Source of the DNA: Roseivirga sp. UBA6061
GTDB lineage: Bacteria > Bacteroidota > Bacteroidia > Cytophagales > Cyclobacteriaceae
Direction: 5' to 3'
Length of the DNA stretch: 64,000 bases
NCBI GenBank assembly: GCA_002427745.1
Contig: DIYF01000018.1
Location: 99,294-163,293, forward strand
Within the stretch, counting starts at the first letter, position 1. Each line of letters opens with the position of its first letter. The position numbers were made by a program, and so were the translations under genes. Of the stretch, positions 26,657-36,289 are shown one piece after another. The notes beneath the pieces are model-generated. The model searched no databases and was not told where the DNA came from. It saw only the letters and a program-made list of their open reading frames with translations.

Positions 26657-29059
26657 ATGTTGAAAACCTATCTCAAAGTTGCTCTCCGAAACCTGTGGAA
26701 GAACAGATTGTACACTTCCATTAATATCGCAGGGCTTTCTATCGGCCTGGCGGCCTGTGTACTGATTGTACTCTTTGTACGGGATGAGCTTAGTTACGAC
26801 AAACATTTCGAAGATTCGGAGCGAATTTATCGCCTGACGGGATCTTACAATCAGGGCGGGGACTCCAAGACACTTTCAGCCATTACCTCTTATCCATTGA
26901 TGCCGGTGCTGGCAGCCAACTTTCCAGAAATGGAGTCTGCCACCCGTATGACTTTCTGGAACCTGCTGATAAGTCGTGGTACCCAGCATATTCAGCAGGA
27001 GAACATTGTGCTGGCAGATTCTTCTTTCTTTGAGCTCTTCAGTTTTGAAGCCATCGCTGGCGACCCGTCTGCTGTCATCAAAGAGCCCAACTCTATTGTG
27101 CTGACAGAAAGTACAATGAAAAAACACTTTGGTGAAGAAGATGGTCTGGGACAAGTATTACGGATCAATGATGTCGATTTTAAAGTAGGGGCTGTTGTTA
27201 AGGACTTACCGGCCAATACGCACTTTGAAGCCGAACTTTTTCTGCCTCTGGCTACAGCCATGGACTGGTACGGTGACTGGGTACATATCCTGTTCAATGG
27301 CACCAGCCACTACCTCTATTTCGAACTGGCAGAGGGCGTTCAACCCCTTGATCTGCAGACCAGAATCAACACTTTTCTCAATGAGCACTATGAGAATGAT
27401 ATAGACGTGCACAACTATAGCGTGCAGGCGATGGAAGATATTCATCTGAATTCAGATCTGGCTGCTGAAATTCAGGCCAACGGAAGTCGTTCGGCCGTGA
27501 CCATCTTTACGGCAACGGCCCTGGTTATTCTGCTGCTCGCCTGTATCAACTATATCAATCTGTCCGTAGCAGGTTCTTTTCAACGTAGCAGAGAGGTAGG
27601 CCTGAAAAAGGTTTTCGGAGCCGGTCGTACTTCGCAGATACTTCAGTTTCAGGCTGAGTCTTTGGTCGTATCGCTGGTGTCCTGTGTGCTGGCGGTCATT
27701 TTGATCGAAATGGCCATGCCATATTTCAATCAACTGACCGATAAAGCCTATGATTTTCAGCTGTTTCAGGATGTAATGCTGGCAGCTGCACTTTTTGGGG
27801 TCGGTTTATTTATCGGCTTCGTTTCGGGTAGCTTTCCTGCCCTCTTTCTTTTGAAAATGCAGACTTCAGAAGCCCTTCGTGGTGGCGCTCTGAGCAAAGG
27901 CAAAGGAAACTTTAACTTCCGAAACGGACTGGTTGTTTTCCAGTTCTTTATTGTGGCTATCCTCATTGCATCCACCTTTATCATTCTCAACCAGGTCAAT
28001 TTTTTGAGAAATATGGACCTGGGTATAGATCAGGAACAGGTGGTTTTGATACCGATGCAAACCGGTGATATGGCAGAGCAATACGATGTGTTCAGAGATG
28101 AGCTGTTGCGTAATGCCGGTGTGGTCAATGTAACCGCTACCAGCAGCCATCCGGCCAACCGAATTGGAGGCTGGCGGTCCTATCTGCCTGAAGGCGTAGA
28201 GCAGGGCATTAACACACCCACCATTGTTGTGTCTTATGACTTCTTCGAAACTATGGGAACTACCATGGTAGACGGAAGAACTTTTGATCGGGAGCATCCT
28301 ACAGATATCACAGAAGCTTACATTCTCAACGAGGCAGCGGTGAAGTTTTTTGGCTTTGAAGATCCGGTAGGCAAACCTCTCACGGGTTTCGCCTATGACC
28401 TGTCTACCTGGACGCGCAAAAGGGCCACGATTATCGGAGTGGTAAAGGATTTTCATTTTGCTTCATTGCACGATGAGATTCGTCCGGTGGTGTTCTCTCT
28501 GAGTTCTGATATTACTACAAGACTCAACTGGATAGAGGTGCGCATCACTCCGGAAAATACCAGACAGACCCTGGCCTATCTGGAAGATACCTGGACTACT
28601 TTCTCTCCTGACAGGCCTTTTGAATACAGCTTTCTGGATGAGAATATCGCAGAGCATTATGCTTCAGAAGACCGTTTTCTGAAACTGTTTACCAGTTTTT
28701 CATTGCTGTCTATTATCATCGGAAGTCTCGGCCTCTTTGGCCTGACAGCCTTTATGATGAAGCGCAGAACCAAGGAAATCGGCATTCGCAAAGTACTGGG
28801 GGCCGAAGTAACAGGACTGGTAGCTGTGCTGTCCAAAGACTTTTTGAAACTGGTGTTGATCGCCAATATTCTGGGCTGGCCGCTAGCATACTATATGATG
28901 GATCGCTGGCTTCAGAACTTCGCCTATAGCAGTGGTATTTCAGTCTGGGTTTTTGTGATCACAGGCCTTGGGGCACTGGTCATTGCTTTTGGATCGGTCG
29001 CTTATCATTCTATCAAAACTGCCGGAGCCAACCCTGTTAATTCCATTCGCTACGAATAA
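26657..29059 (+). CDS. FtsX/MacB-type ABC permease 8
   Basis: 800 residues from the ATG at 26657, which begins MLKTYLKVALRNLWKNR like the paralogues; the longer frame from TTG at 26609 is rejected because it overlaps the promoter. First gene of unit 3, which covers nine permeases over 21.6 kb. Coupling motifs REVGLKKVFGA (Lys for Arg) and KEIGIRKVLGA. The periplasmic signature GVVKDFHFASLHDEIRP and the PFEYSFLDENIAEHYASE segment are clear. Ends NPVNSIRYE. Confidence 0.93.
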   Translation: MLKTYLKVALRNLWKNRLYTSINIAGLSIGLAACVLIVLFVRDELSYDKHFEDSERIYRLTGSYNQGGDSKTLSAITSYPLMPVLAANFPEMESATRMTFWNLLISRGTQHIQQENIVLADSSFFELFSFEAIAGDPSAVIKEPNSIVLTESTMKKHFGEEDGLGQVLRINDVDFKVGAVVKDLPANTHFEAELFLPLATAMDWYGDWVHILFNGTSHYLYFELAEGVQPLDLQTRINTFLNEHYENDIDVHNYSVQAMEDIHLNSDLAAEIQANGSRSAVTIFTATALVILLLACINYINLSVAGSFQRSREVGLKKVFGAGRTSQILQFQAESLVVSLVSCVLAVILIEMAMPYFNQLTDKAYDFQLFQDVMLAAALFGVGLFIGFVSGSFPALFLLKMQTSEALRGGALSKGKGNFNFRNGLVVFQFFIVAILIASTFIILNQVNFLRNMDLGIDQEQVVLIPMQTGDMAEQYDVFRDELLRNAGVVNVTATSSHPANRIGGWRSYLPEGVEQGINTPTIVVSYDFFETMGTTMVDGRTFDREHPTDITEAYILNEAAVKFFGFEDPVGKPLTGFAYDLSTWTRKRATIIGVVKDFHFASLHDEIRPVVFSLSSDITTRLNWIEVRITPENTRQTLAYLEDTWTTFSPDRPFEYSFLDENIAEHYASEDRFLKLFTSFSLLSIIIGSLGLFGLTAFMMKRRTKEIGIRKVLGAEVTGLVAVLSKDFLKLVLIANILGWPLAYYMMDRWLQNFAYSSGISVWVFVITGLGALVIAFGSVAYHSIKTAGANPVNSIRYE

Positions 29060-29070
29060 AAAATCAGCTG

Positions 29071-31467
29071 ATGCTCAAAAACTACTTCATAGCCTATATC
29101 AGGAATCTCCGGAGAAACAAGCTGGTTTCGGCCATCAATACGCTGGGACTGGCCATTGGTATCTCCACCGTATTGCTTGCTGTTATCTATCTGAATTTTG
29201 AGTATAGCTATGATAGCTTCTATGAAGATGACATCAGCCGTATCGTAACGGCCCACAGCTATCAGGACCGGCCCACGCTTCATATGGCCACACTGCCTTA
29301 CGACCTGGGCACCGAAATGCTGGAAAAGATTCCTGAAGTAGAGGAGCTGTCAAGAGTAAAGGCCAGCTATCTGACTTCGGTAGTCACACTGGCAGAGCAA
29401 CCTGAGAAACTCTTTAATGAGGCCGGACTGGCATTTGCTGATGGAAACTATTTCGACTTCTTCAAAATTGATCTGCTGGCCGGAAGTCGCGAAGCCTTTG
29501 CCGGAAGTACGCGATCGGTGGTACTGTCAGAATCAGCTGCCCTGAAATATTTTGGTAAGCAGAATCCATTGGGCAAAGTGCTGGAAATCAAAGATATGAA
29601 GCTACTGTTGGAGGTAGCCGGTATTATGCCCGACTATCCTGCCAATTCGAGTATTCGTTTCGACCTGATTGCCTCCATAGAAGCACTGCGCACTTTGCCA
29701 AATGCTGAGAATACCTTCTTCAGCAAGAGCGGTTGGGCGCATCAGACTTTTGTCAAGGCTACGGACCCTCAGTTAGCTGAGAAAAAGATTAACCTGATGG
29801 AAGGCCTGGAGCTTTACCGGATCAGGGAGAACCAGAGCTTTTACCTCGAATCCATCCGTGATCTCCATTTTCATTCCCAAACCAAAGAGCCTTTTTATGC
29901 GAGCCGGGGCAATGCCCGACTCCTGCTGTGGCTTTCGATCATAGCCGTCATGGTACTGCTCTTCGCCATTATCAATTATGGCAATGTATTGGCAGCCAAT
30001 GCGATCAGGCGGGTCAAAGAAGTGGGGGTGAGGAAAGTTGTCGGGGCCAGGAGAGTTGATGTGTTGGTACAAATGATTTTTGAGTCCCTTATCACCAGCC
30101 TTATCGCCATGGTGACCGGCTTCTTACTGGTGGAGATGACAATGCCCTATCTGAGCGATTTTGTCCAGAGAGAGCTATCCATAGAGCCTGTATCCGGTAT
30201 TAATTTTTATGTTTTCAGCAGTCTGCTCGCCATTGCCATAGGCATTGTATCAGGTATTTATCCCGCCATAGTGCTTTCCGGTATCAACGGACTGCACCTT
30301 AAGAAAGGCAGCACAAGTGTCGGAAGTAAAAAGAGCCTGGGAGGCGCCCTGATCATCTTTCAGTTTGCCGCCAGCATGGTACTGATTTCGGTGACCCTGT
30401 ATATGAACAGACAGCTGGATTATGTTTTGAACAAAGACCTGGGCTATGATACAGATCATACACTGGTAATCAAAAACCTGAGTACCAGTCCTGACAAGAT
30501 TGCTGTGCTCAAGAATGAGCTGTTGCTCAACCCCAATATAGAACAAGCCTCCCTGTCAGACTTTGTTCCGGGCTTAAAGACTTTCAGATCTTCTAAAACC
30601 AAGATCGCCTTTGGCAAAGGTGAGGAGAAGCTGGAGGTATCACTGCTGGGCGTGGATGAGCACTTTGCCGATGTCTACAGGCTGAGCATGTCCGATGGTC
30701 CCGGGCCGGAGTCAGCTACTCTCTTTGCTAAGGGAAGTAAGCAGGCACTGGTGAACGAAGTAGCTGATGCTATGTATGAAGAAGGGCTTACCGGAACCAG
30801 CTTCAAGGGTTTGTTCGTAGGGCAAGGCGAGTTCATGATTCAGGGAGTGATCAGCAACTTCCATGTGGCCTCACTTCACAATGAAATGGAGCCCTTTGCT
30901 CTGATACCGGTTTCTTCTTCCTACAGCAGCCGGCACCTTTCTGTTCGCTATCTGCCGGGTACCGACAAGCAGGAGCTATTGGGGGCTATCAAGGCGAAGT
31001 TTTCTGAAATCATGCCTGAGGTGCCTTTTAACCTGTCTTTTTCCAGAGATGGAATTACTGAGGCTTATGCTGAGGAGCTGAGAACGGGCACCATGATCAG
31101 CATGTTGACGCTGTTGAGCATCATCTTGTCACTGGCCGGTATTCTGGGGATAACGCTGGTGATAGTAGGGCAGAGATTAAAGGAAATATCCATTCGCAAA
31201 ATACTCGGAGCCAGCCTTATGCAATTATTGTATTTACAGAACAGACGCTTTGTCCTGCTCATACTGCTGGCCTTTGTTATAGCAGCCCCGCTGGCTTATC
31301 TGGCCACCGACTGGTGGCAAACAGGTTTTGTGTATAAGGTGGATTTTAGCCTTCTGACATTGTCTGCACCGCTGGTCATTATGCTCTGCTGTACCTTTTT
31401 GGTTTCCGGCTGGCTCACTTTTAAAACAGCTAATACAAACCCTGTTGAGGCCATTCGCTACGAATAA
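29071..31467 (+). CDS. FtsX/MacB-type ABC permease 9
   Basis: 798 residues, 11 bp after permease 8. It groups with permease 1: both have YLQ after the second coupling motif (LLYLQNRRF here, LFYLQSKTF there) and a similar last helix (FLVSGW here, ILSAGW there), and both lack FAYRI. Coupling motifs KEVGVRKVVGA and KEISIRKILGA (Ser for Gly). Helix 1 is SAINTLGLAIGISTVLLAVIYL. Its nearest relative is thus 20 kb away in the array and not adjacent, so the array was not built by neighbour duplication alone. Ends NPVEAIRYE. Confidence 0.93.
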   Translation: MLKNYFIAYIRNLRRNKLVSAINTLGLAIGISTVLLAVIYLNFEYSYDSFYEDDISRIVTAHSYQDRPTLHMATLPYDLGTEMLEKIPEVEELSRVKASYLTSVVTLAEQPEKLFNEAGLAFADGNYFDFFKIDLLAGSREAFAGSTRSVVLSESAALKYFGKQNPLGKVLEIKDMKLLLEVAGIMPDYPANSSIRFDLIASIEALRTLPNAENTFFSKSGWAHQTFVKATDPQLAEKKINLMEGLELYRIRENQSFYLESIRDLHFHSQTKEPFYASRGNARLLLWLSIIAVMVLLFAIINYGNVLAANAIRRVKEVGVRKVVGARRVDVLVQMIFESLITSLIAMVTGFLLVEMTMPYLSDFVQRELSIEPVSGINFYVFSSLLAIAIGIVSGIYPAIVLSGINGLHLKKGSTSVGSKKSLGGALIIFQFAASMVLISVTLYMNRQLDYVLNKDLGYDTDHTLVIKNLSTSPDKIAVLKNELLLNPNIEQASLSDFVPGLKTFRSSKTKIAFGKGEEKLEVSLLGVDEHFADVYRLSMSDGPGPESATLFAKGSKQALVNEVADAMYEEGLTGTSFKGLFVGQGEFMIQGVISNFHVASLHNEMEPFALIPVSSSYSSRHLSVRYLPGTDKQELLGAIKAKFSEIMPEVPFNLSFSRDGITEAYAEELRTGTMISMLTLLSIILSLAGILGITLVIVGQRLKEISIRKILGASLMQLLYLQNRRFVLLILLAFVIAAPLAYLATDWWQTGFVYKVDFSLLTLSAPLVIMLCCTFLVSGWLTFKTANTNPVEAIRYE

Positions 31468-31479
31468 AACAACTCGATT

Positions 31480-33864
31480 ATGCTTAAGAATTATCTGAAA
31501 ATCGGTCTTAGAAATATAGTAAAGCATAAGGGGTATGCCTTTATCAACATGTCAGGCCTGGCCATAGGTATTGCCTGCTGTCTGCTCATTTTCATTTATG
31601 TAAAAGAGGAGCTGACCTACGACCGCTATCACAGTAATGGTGACAGAATTCACAGGATATATTCCCAGCTCAACTTCGGAGGTGGCGAAATGACCACCAG
31701 CAGCACCTCGATTATTGGCCCCAAAACCTTTGCCGGAGAGATTCCGGAAATCGAGGCGTTTACCAGGGTCAATGGAGTCTCTGCCATCGTCAAACACAAT
31801 GACGACTACATTGATGAAAGCAGGCTGCTCTATGCAGATCCCGACATTTTTAAGCTGTTTGATTTCAAAGTAGTAGAGGGAAGCCTCAATGAAGCATTGT
31901 CAGGCATCAATGATGTGGTCATTACCAGACAGATAGCGGAGAAATACTTTGGGCGTACCGGGGTGGTGGGAGAGTTGTTAAAGCTAAGGCTCGGCAGCGA
32001 CTTCGAATCATTTAAAGTCACAGCGGTTATCGATAATCACCCTACCAACTCTTCTTTCAACTTTAAGATGGTCTTTCCCTGGAGCAAGTATGAAACTTCA
32101 GTTTCAGATATTATGCTCAATAGCTGGGGGTCACTGAGCATAGGCTCTTACGTCATGCTCACAGAAGGGGCCGATCCCGGTGTAGTTGCCGGAAAAATGG
32201 AAAAAGTAAGGTTTACCCTTCACCCCGATTCCACCTCCTTTGTGAGACGTATTCACAGCGACCTGCAGCCGTTGGCGGATATACATTTAAATACAGAAAT
32301 CAACTCCGGCCCCGGAGCTCGTGCCACGAGCGACCCGGTCTATTCTTATGTATTATCCGGTATCGCTTTTCTTATTCTGATCATTGCCTGTATCAACTTT
32401 ACCAACCTTTCGGTGGCACAGTCTTTACCGCGGGCCAGAGAAATGGGAGTGAGAAAGGTGGTGGGAGCTGTCAAGAGCCAGCTGACCACTCAGTTTCTGC
32501 TGGAGACCTTCCTGATGTGTACCATGGCCTTTGTGATAGGAATGGTGCTGGCCGAATTCTCTATGCCTCTGTTTGGTACGCTCACCGAGAAACAATTCCA
32601 GCTCAGTCTGTTTGATGATCCCTTTCTTATTCTTTCCTCCTTTTCCATCGTGCTGCTGACTGCCTTTTTCTCAGGCTTCTATCCGGCTTTTGTGGTTTCG
32701 CGTTTCAATGTGGTGAAGTGCCTGAAGGGCAGTGCAACGCTGAGGGGCAAGAAGTATATCACCCGGGGGCTGGTGGTGGTGCAGTTTGCCATTGCCACTG
32801 TGCTCATCATCGGTGCGATAGCCATGAGAGGTCAGATCAGCCATATGGTAAACAAAGACCTGGGCTATGATGATGAATACCTCTATCAGGTTTTGGCAGA
32901 GGACTTTAATGAAGACAAAGGCATCTTAGAGTTGTTTAAGGCCGAATTAGCGGCCAACCCCAATATTGTCGCGGTAGGAGGTTCTACTGGTTATAGCAGT
33001 GCCAGCTCCCTGAGAAAAGAAAACGGAGAAGAGTTTTTTGCCAATGTCAGCTATGCCGATCAGGACTATTTGGATATAAAGGGAATTGAGCTGTTACAGG
33101 GACGGTTCCTGTCCAGTGAAAGAGACCTTACCATCGAAGGGGAGGACACGCTCAGGAATGTGTTGGTCAATGAAGCTTTTGTAGCAGAGCAGGGCTGGGA
33201 TGATGCCCTGTCACAGAAGGTGGAAGGATACAGGGTGGTAGGCGTTTTGAAGGATTATAACTTCAATAGCGCCAGATCACATATTGCTCCCCTCATGATG
33301 CATAACTTCAGGACGGATGCCTCTCATGCCAACCATATTTTCGTAAAATTCAATCCCGAGTACCTTCCTCAGATCAAGCAGACGCTGGAAGCTACCTGGA
33401 GAAAATTTGTTCCTTATCATCCTTTTGACGGAGCCCTCTTATCCGATGTGAACGCAAGCCTCTATGAAGATGAGGTACGCTGGAATAAGATCATTTCCGC
33501 TGCTTCTACACTGGCTATACTTATTTCCTGCATGGGACTATTGGGGCTGGCACATCTGGCCACTCAGCAGCGAATCAAAGAGATAGGAGTAAGGAAGGTA
33601 CTGGGAGCCAGCCTGGGTCAGATTTTACTTCTGCTGAACTCAAGCTTTGTAAAGCTGATTTTGATCTCTATCATACTGGCTGTACCGGTAGCTTACCTGG
33701 CCGTTAATCGATGGCTGGATAACTTCGCATCCCAGATTGATATGTCCTTGTGGCTCTTTTTGCTACCCGGTCTCATCACCCTGGTGATTTCATTTCTCAC
33801 GGTCACAGCACAATCACTCAAACACGCCAATGCCAACCCGGTCAACGCACTCAGATACGAATAA
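31480..33864 (+). CDS. FtsX/MacB-type ABC permease 10
   Basis: 794 residues. Coupling motifs REMGVRKVVGA (about 320) and KEIGVRKVLGA. Member of the most recent-looking cluster (10, 11, 12 and distant 20): the first 60 residues share about 45 identities with permease 11, including GIACCLLIF in helix 1. The first periplasmic domain has the NHPTNSSFNFKMVFPW segment. It starts 12 bp after permease 9, and the intergenic sequence AATAAAACAAC is nearly repeated before permease 11. Ends NPVNALRYE. Confidence 0.93.
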   Translation: MLKNYLKIGLRNIVKHKGYAFINMSGLAIGIACCLLIFIYVKEELTYDRYHSNGDRIHRIYSQLNFGGGEMTTSSTSIIGPKTFAGEIPEIEAFTRVNGVSAIVKHNDDYIDESRLLYADPDIFKLFDFKVVEGSLNEALSGINDVVITRQIAEKYFGRTGVVGELLKLRLGSDFESFKVTAVIDNHPTNSSFNFKMVFPWSKYETSVSDIMLNSWGSLSIGSYVMLTEGADPGVVAGKMEKVRFTLHPDSTSFVRRIHSDLQPLADIHLNTEINSGPGARATSDPVYSYVLSGIAFLILIIACINFTNLSVAQSLPRAREMGVRKVVGAVKSQLTTQFLLETFLMCTMAFVIGMVLAEFSMPLFGTLTEKQFQLSLFDDPFLILSSFSIVLLTAFFSGFYPAFVVSRFNVVKCLKGSATLRGKKYITRGLVVVQFAIATVLIIGAIAMRGQISHMVNKDLGYDDEYLYQVLAEDFNEDKGILELFKAELAANPNIVAVGGSTGYSSASSLRKENGEEFFANVSYADQDYLDIKGIELLQGRFLSSERDLTIEGEDTLRNVLVNEAFVAEQGWDDALSQKVEGYRVVGVLKDYNFNSARSHIAPLMMHNFRTDASHANHIFVKFNPEYLPQIKQTLEATWRKFVPYHPFDGALLSDVNASLYEDEVRWNKIISAASTLAILISCMGLLGLAHLATQQRIKEIGVRKVLGASLGQILLLLNSSFVKLILISIILAVPVAYLAVNRWLDNFASQIDMSLWLFLLPGLITLVISFLTVTAQSLKHANANPVNALRYE

Positions 33865-33876
33865 AACAACCTTATC

Positions 33877-36279
33877 ATGCTCAAAAACTATCTAAAAATC
33901 GGTCTTCGCAATTTGTTAAAGCAAAAGGGCTATTCCTTTATCAACATATCAGGTCTGGCTGTTGGCATTGCCTGCTGTTTGCTCATTTTCCTCTATGTAA
34001 AGGATGAGGTGACCTATGACAGCTACCATGGTAATAAAGACAGGATTTTCCACCTGATTTCTTCCTTTGATTTTTCAGGCACCAGTATGAGTGCAGGTTC
34101 CAGCAACTTTACAGAAGCCAAAGCTTACACGGAGGAAATTCCGGAGATAGAGTCTTTTGTAAGGATGGAAAATGATGCAGGAATTGTACGGCTCGGAGAT
34201 GAGTATTTACAACAGCAAAACATCATTTATACAGACCCCAGCCTTTTCGAAATCTTTGATCTGGATCTGCTGGCCGGAAATTTTGACGGGGTGCTCACCG
34301 ATCTGAATGAGATGGTGATTACACAGGAAATAGCCCTGAAGTATTTTGGCAAAACAGATGTGGTGGGTGAAAGCCTTACCATGAATGTCCAGGATAACTT
34401 TGAAGACTTTCTCATCAAGGCTGTAGTCGCAAATCATCCCAGTAATTCCTCTTTCAGCTTTAAGATCATGTTGCCCTGGGCATTGCGCAAAACCCAGGTG
34501 AGCGATCGCAGGTACAGTTCCTGGTCCAATATTTCGATTAACTCCATGATCCTGCTCTCAGAGGGCGCTGACATAGCCCGGGTAGAGGAAAAAATGAAGG
34601 AGGTGCGCCTGAGAAGAAATCCGGATGAAAGCAGTTTTGCCAGGCAAATCGTGAATACACTGCAGCCCCTCACAGACATGCACCTCGACAGCTCTATCAG
34701 TGGAAGCAATGATGGCTTGTCTGCGGTAAGTGAAGCCCGGTATTCTTACATTCTGTCGGGTATTGCGCTGATCATACTGGTGGTGGCCTGCATCAATTTC
34801 ACCAATCTTTCTGTGGCCAGGTCATTTCCCAGGGCACGGGAGATAGGGGTGCGCAAAGTGCTGGGTGCCAGAAAGAAGCAAATTGCCCTGCAGTTTCTCA
34901 ATGAGGCTTTTGTGATGTGTATGATTGCCTTTGTCTTGGGCTTATTATTGTCTGAGCTGGCCCTGCCGATATTTGAGGAGCTTACTCAAAAGAAATTTAC
35001 CAATACGGTCATAGAAGATCCGTCACTCGTAGCAGCATCTTTTATACTGGTATTATTTGTGGCCCTTTTCAGCGGCTTTTACCCTTCATTTATTCTGGCC
35101 AGATTCAATGTGGTGAAATCACTGAAGGGACGTATCCGGCTCAACACCAGGAGTACGGTTTCTAAAGTACTGGTGATTGTTCAGTTTTCTATTGCAGCCG
35201 TCCTGATGATTGGTACCATTGCCATGAATCGCCAGATCGACTACATGATCAATATGGACCTGGGCTATGACGATGAAAACCTGGTACGGATCTCCACTCG
35301 GAATGCCGGACGAGCCAACCTGGTGACCCTGTTTAAATCGGCCCTGGCCGACAACCCGAATGTTTTGGGAGTGGCCGGTTCGGATGGTTATGACAGCGGA
35401 ACCGGGGCAGCGCATGGAGAGGTCGAATTCATTTCAATCTACAGCACCATTGACGATCAGTATCTCGATATGATCGATGCGCAGCTACTCCAGGGACGCA
35501 ACCTGAAAAAAGGAGACGACCGCTACCTGAGGCCCAACGAAAATGGTGGTACCGATACACTTTGGAATATTCTGGTGAATGAAACCTATGTGAAACGCAT
35601 GGCCTGGGAAGAGCCGCTCAATAAGATATCTGACAATCAGTACAGAGTGGTAGGTGTGATAAAAGACTTCCATTACGGGGCCGCTAAAAATGAAATAGAG
35701 CCTGTGATGTGGATTTCTGCCAATGAGCGTGAGGTGGGCAACCTCAATTCCATTTATGTGAAGTTTGCACCTGCCTACCTGCCGCAAATCAAAACATTAC
35801 TGGCAGATACCTGGAGCACCTATGTACCGGACAGACCCTTTGAACTCACTTTTATTGAAGAGCAGAACATCGCGAGTTACGATGAGGAGGCCCGCTGGAG
35901 AAAAATCATTACATCCGCTTCCGTACTCGCAATCATCATTTCCTGCCTGGGACTTTTCGGACTGGCACACCTGACGACCCAGCAGCGCATTAAAGAAATC
36001 GGTATACGCAAGGTACTCGGAGCCCGTGTTTCCGGTATCGTGGTCTTGCTTAATTCCAACTTTGCCAGACTTGTACTGATATCAATTCTCCTGGCTACCC
36101 CCGTAGCCTGGTACGCCCTGAAGGAATGGCTGCAGAGTTTTGCCAACCGAATGGAACTTTCCGTTCCTTTATTCCTTGTTCCCGGGCTTATTACTCTGGG
36201 CATTGCCGTATTGACGGTCAGCTTGCAGTCTCTCAAAACAGCCAAATCTAACCCTGTAGATGCATTGAGATACGAATAA
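33877..36279 (+). CDS. FtsX/MacB-type ABC permease 11
   Basis: 800 residues, 12 bp after permease 10 and 10 bp before permease 12. Coupling motifs REIGVRKVLGA and KEIGIRKVLGA. Close paralogue of 10 and 12: shared GIACCLLIFLYVKDE in helix 1, NHPSNSSFSFKIMLPW in the first periplasmic domain and GLFGLAHLTTQQR before the second coupling motif. The second periplasmic domain is the main region of divergence between 10, 11 and 12. Ends NPVDALRYE. Confidence 0.93.
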   Translation: MLKNYLKIGLRNLLKQKGYSFINISGLAVGIACCLLIFLYVKDEVTYDSYHGNKDRIFHLISSFDFSGTSMSAGSSNFTEAKAYTEEIPEIESFVRMENDAGIVRLGDEYLQQQNIIYTDPSLFEIFDLDLLAGNFDGVLTDLNEMVITQEIALKYFGKTDVVGESLTMNVQDNFEDFLIKAVVANHPSNSSFSFKIMLPWALRKTQVSDRRYSSWSNISINSMILLSEGADIARVEEKMKEVRLRRNPDESSFARQIVNTLQPLTDMHLDSSISGSNDGLSAVSEARYSYILSGIALIILVVACINFTNLSVARSFPRAREIGVRKVLGARKKQIALQFLNEAFVMCMIAFVLGLLLSELALPIFEELTQKKFTNTVIEDPSLVAASFILVLFVALFSGFYPSFILARFNVVKSLKGRIRLNTRSTVSKVLVIVQFSIAAVLMIGTIAMNRQIDYMINMDLGYDDENLVRISTRNAGRANLVTLFKSALADNPNVLGVAGSDGYDSGTGAAHGEVEFISIYSTIDDQYLDMIDAQLLQGRNLKKGDDRYLRPNENGGTDTLWNILVNETYVKRMAWEEPLNKISDNQYRVVGVIKDFHYGAAKNEIEPVMWISANEREVGNLNSIYVKFAPAYLPQIKTLLADTWSTYVPDRPFELTFIEEQNIASYDEEARWRKIITSASVLAIIISCLGLFGLAHLTTQQRIKEIGIRKVLGARVSGIVVLLNSNFARLVLISILLATPVAWYALKEWLQSFANRMELSVPLFLVPGLITLGIAVLTVSLQSLKTAKSNPVDALRYE

Positions 36280-36289
36280 ATTTTTAGTC

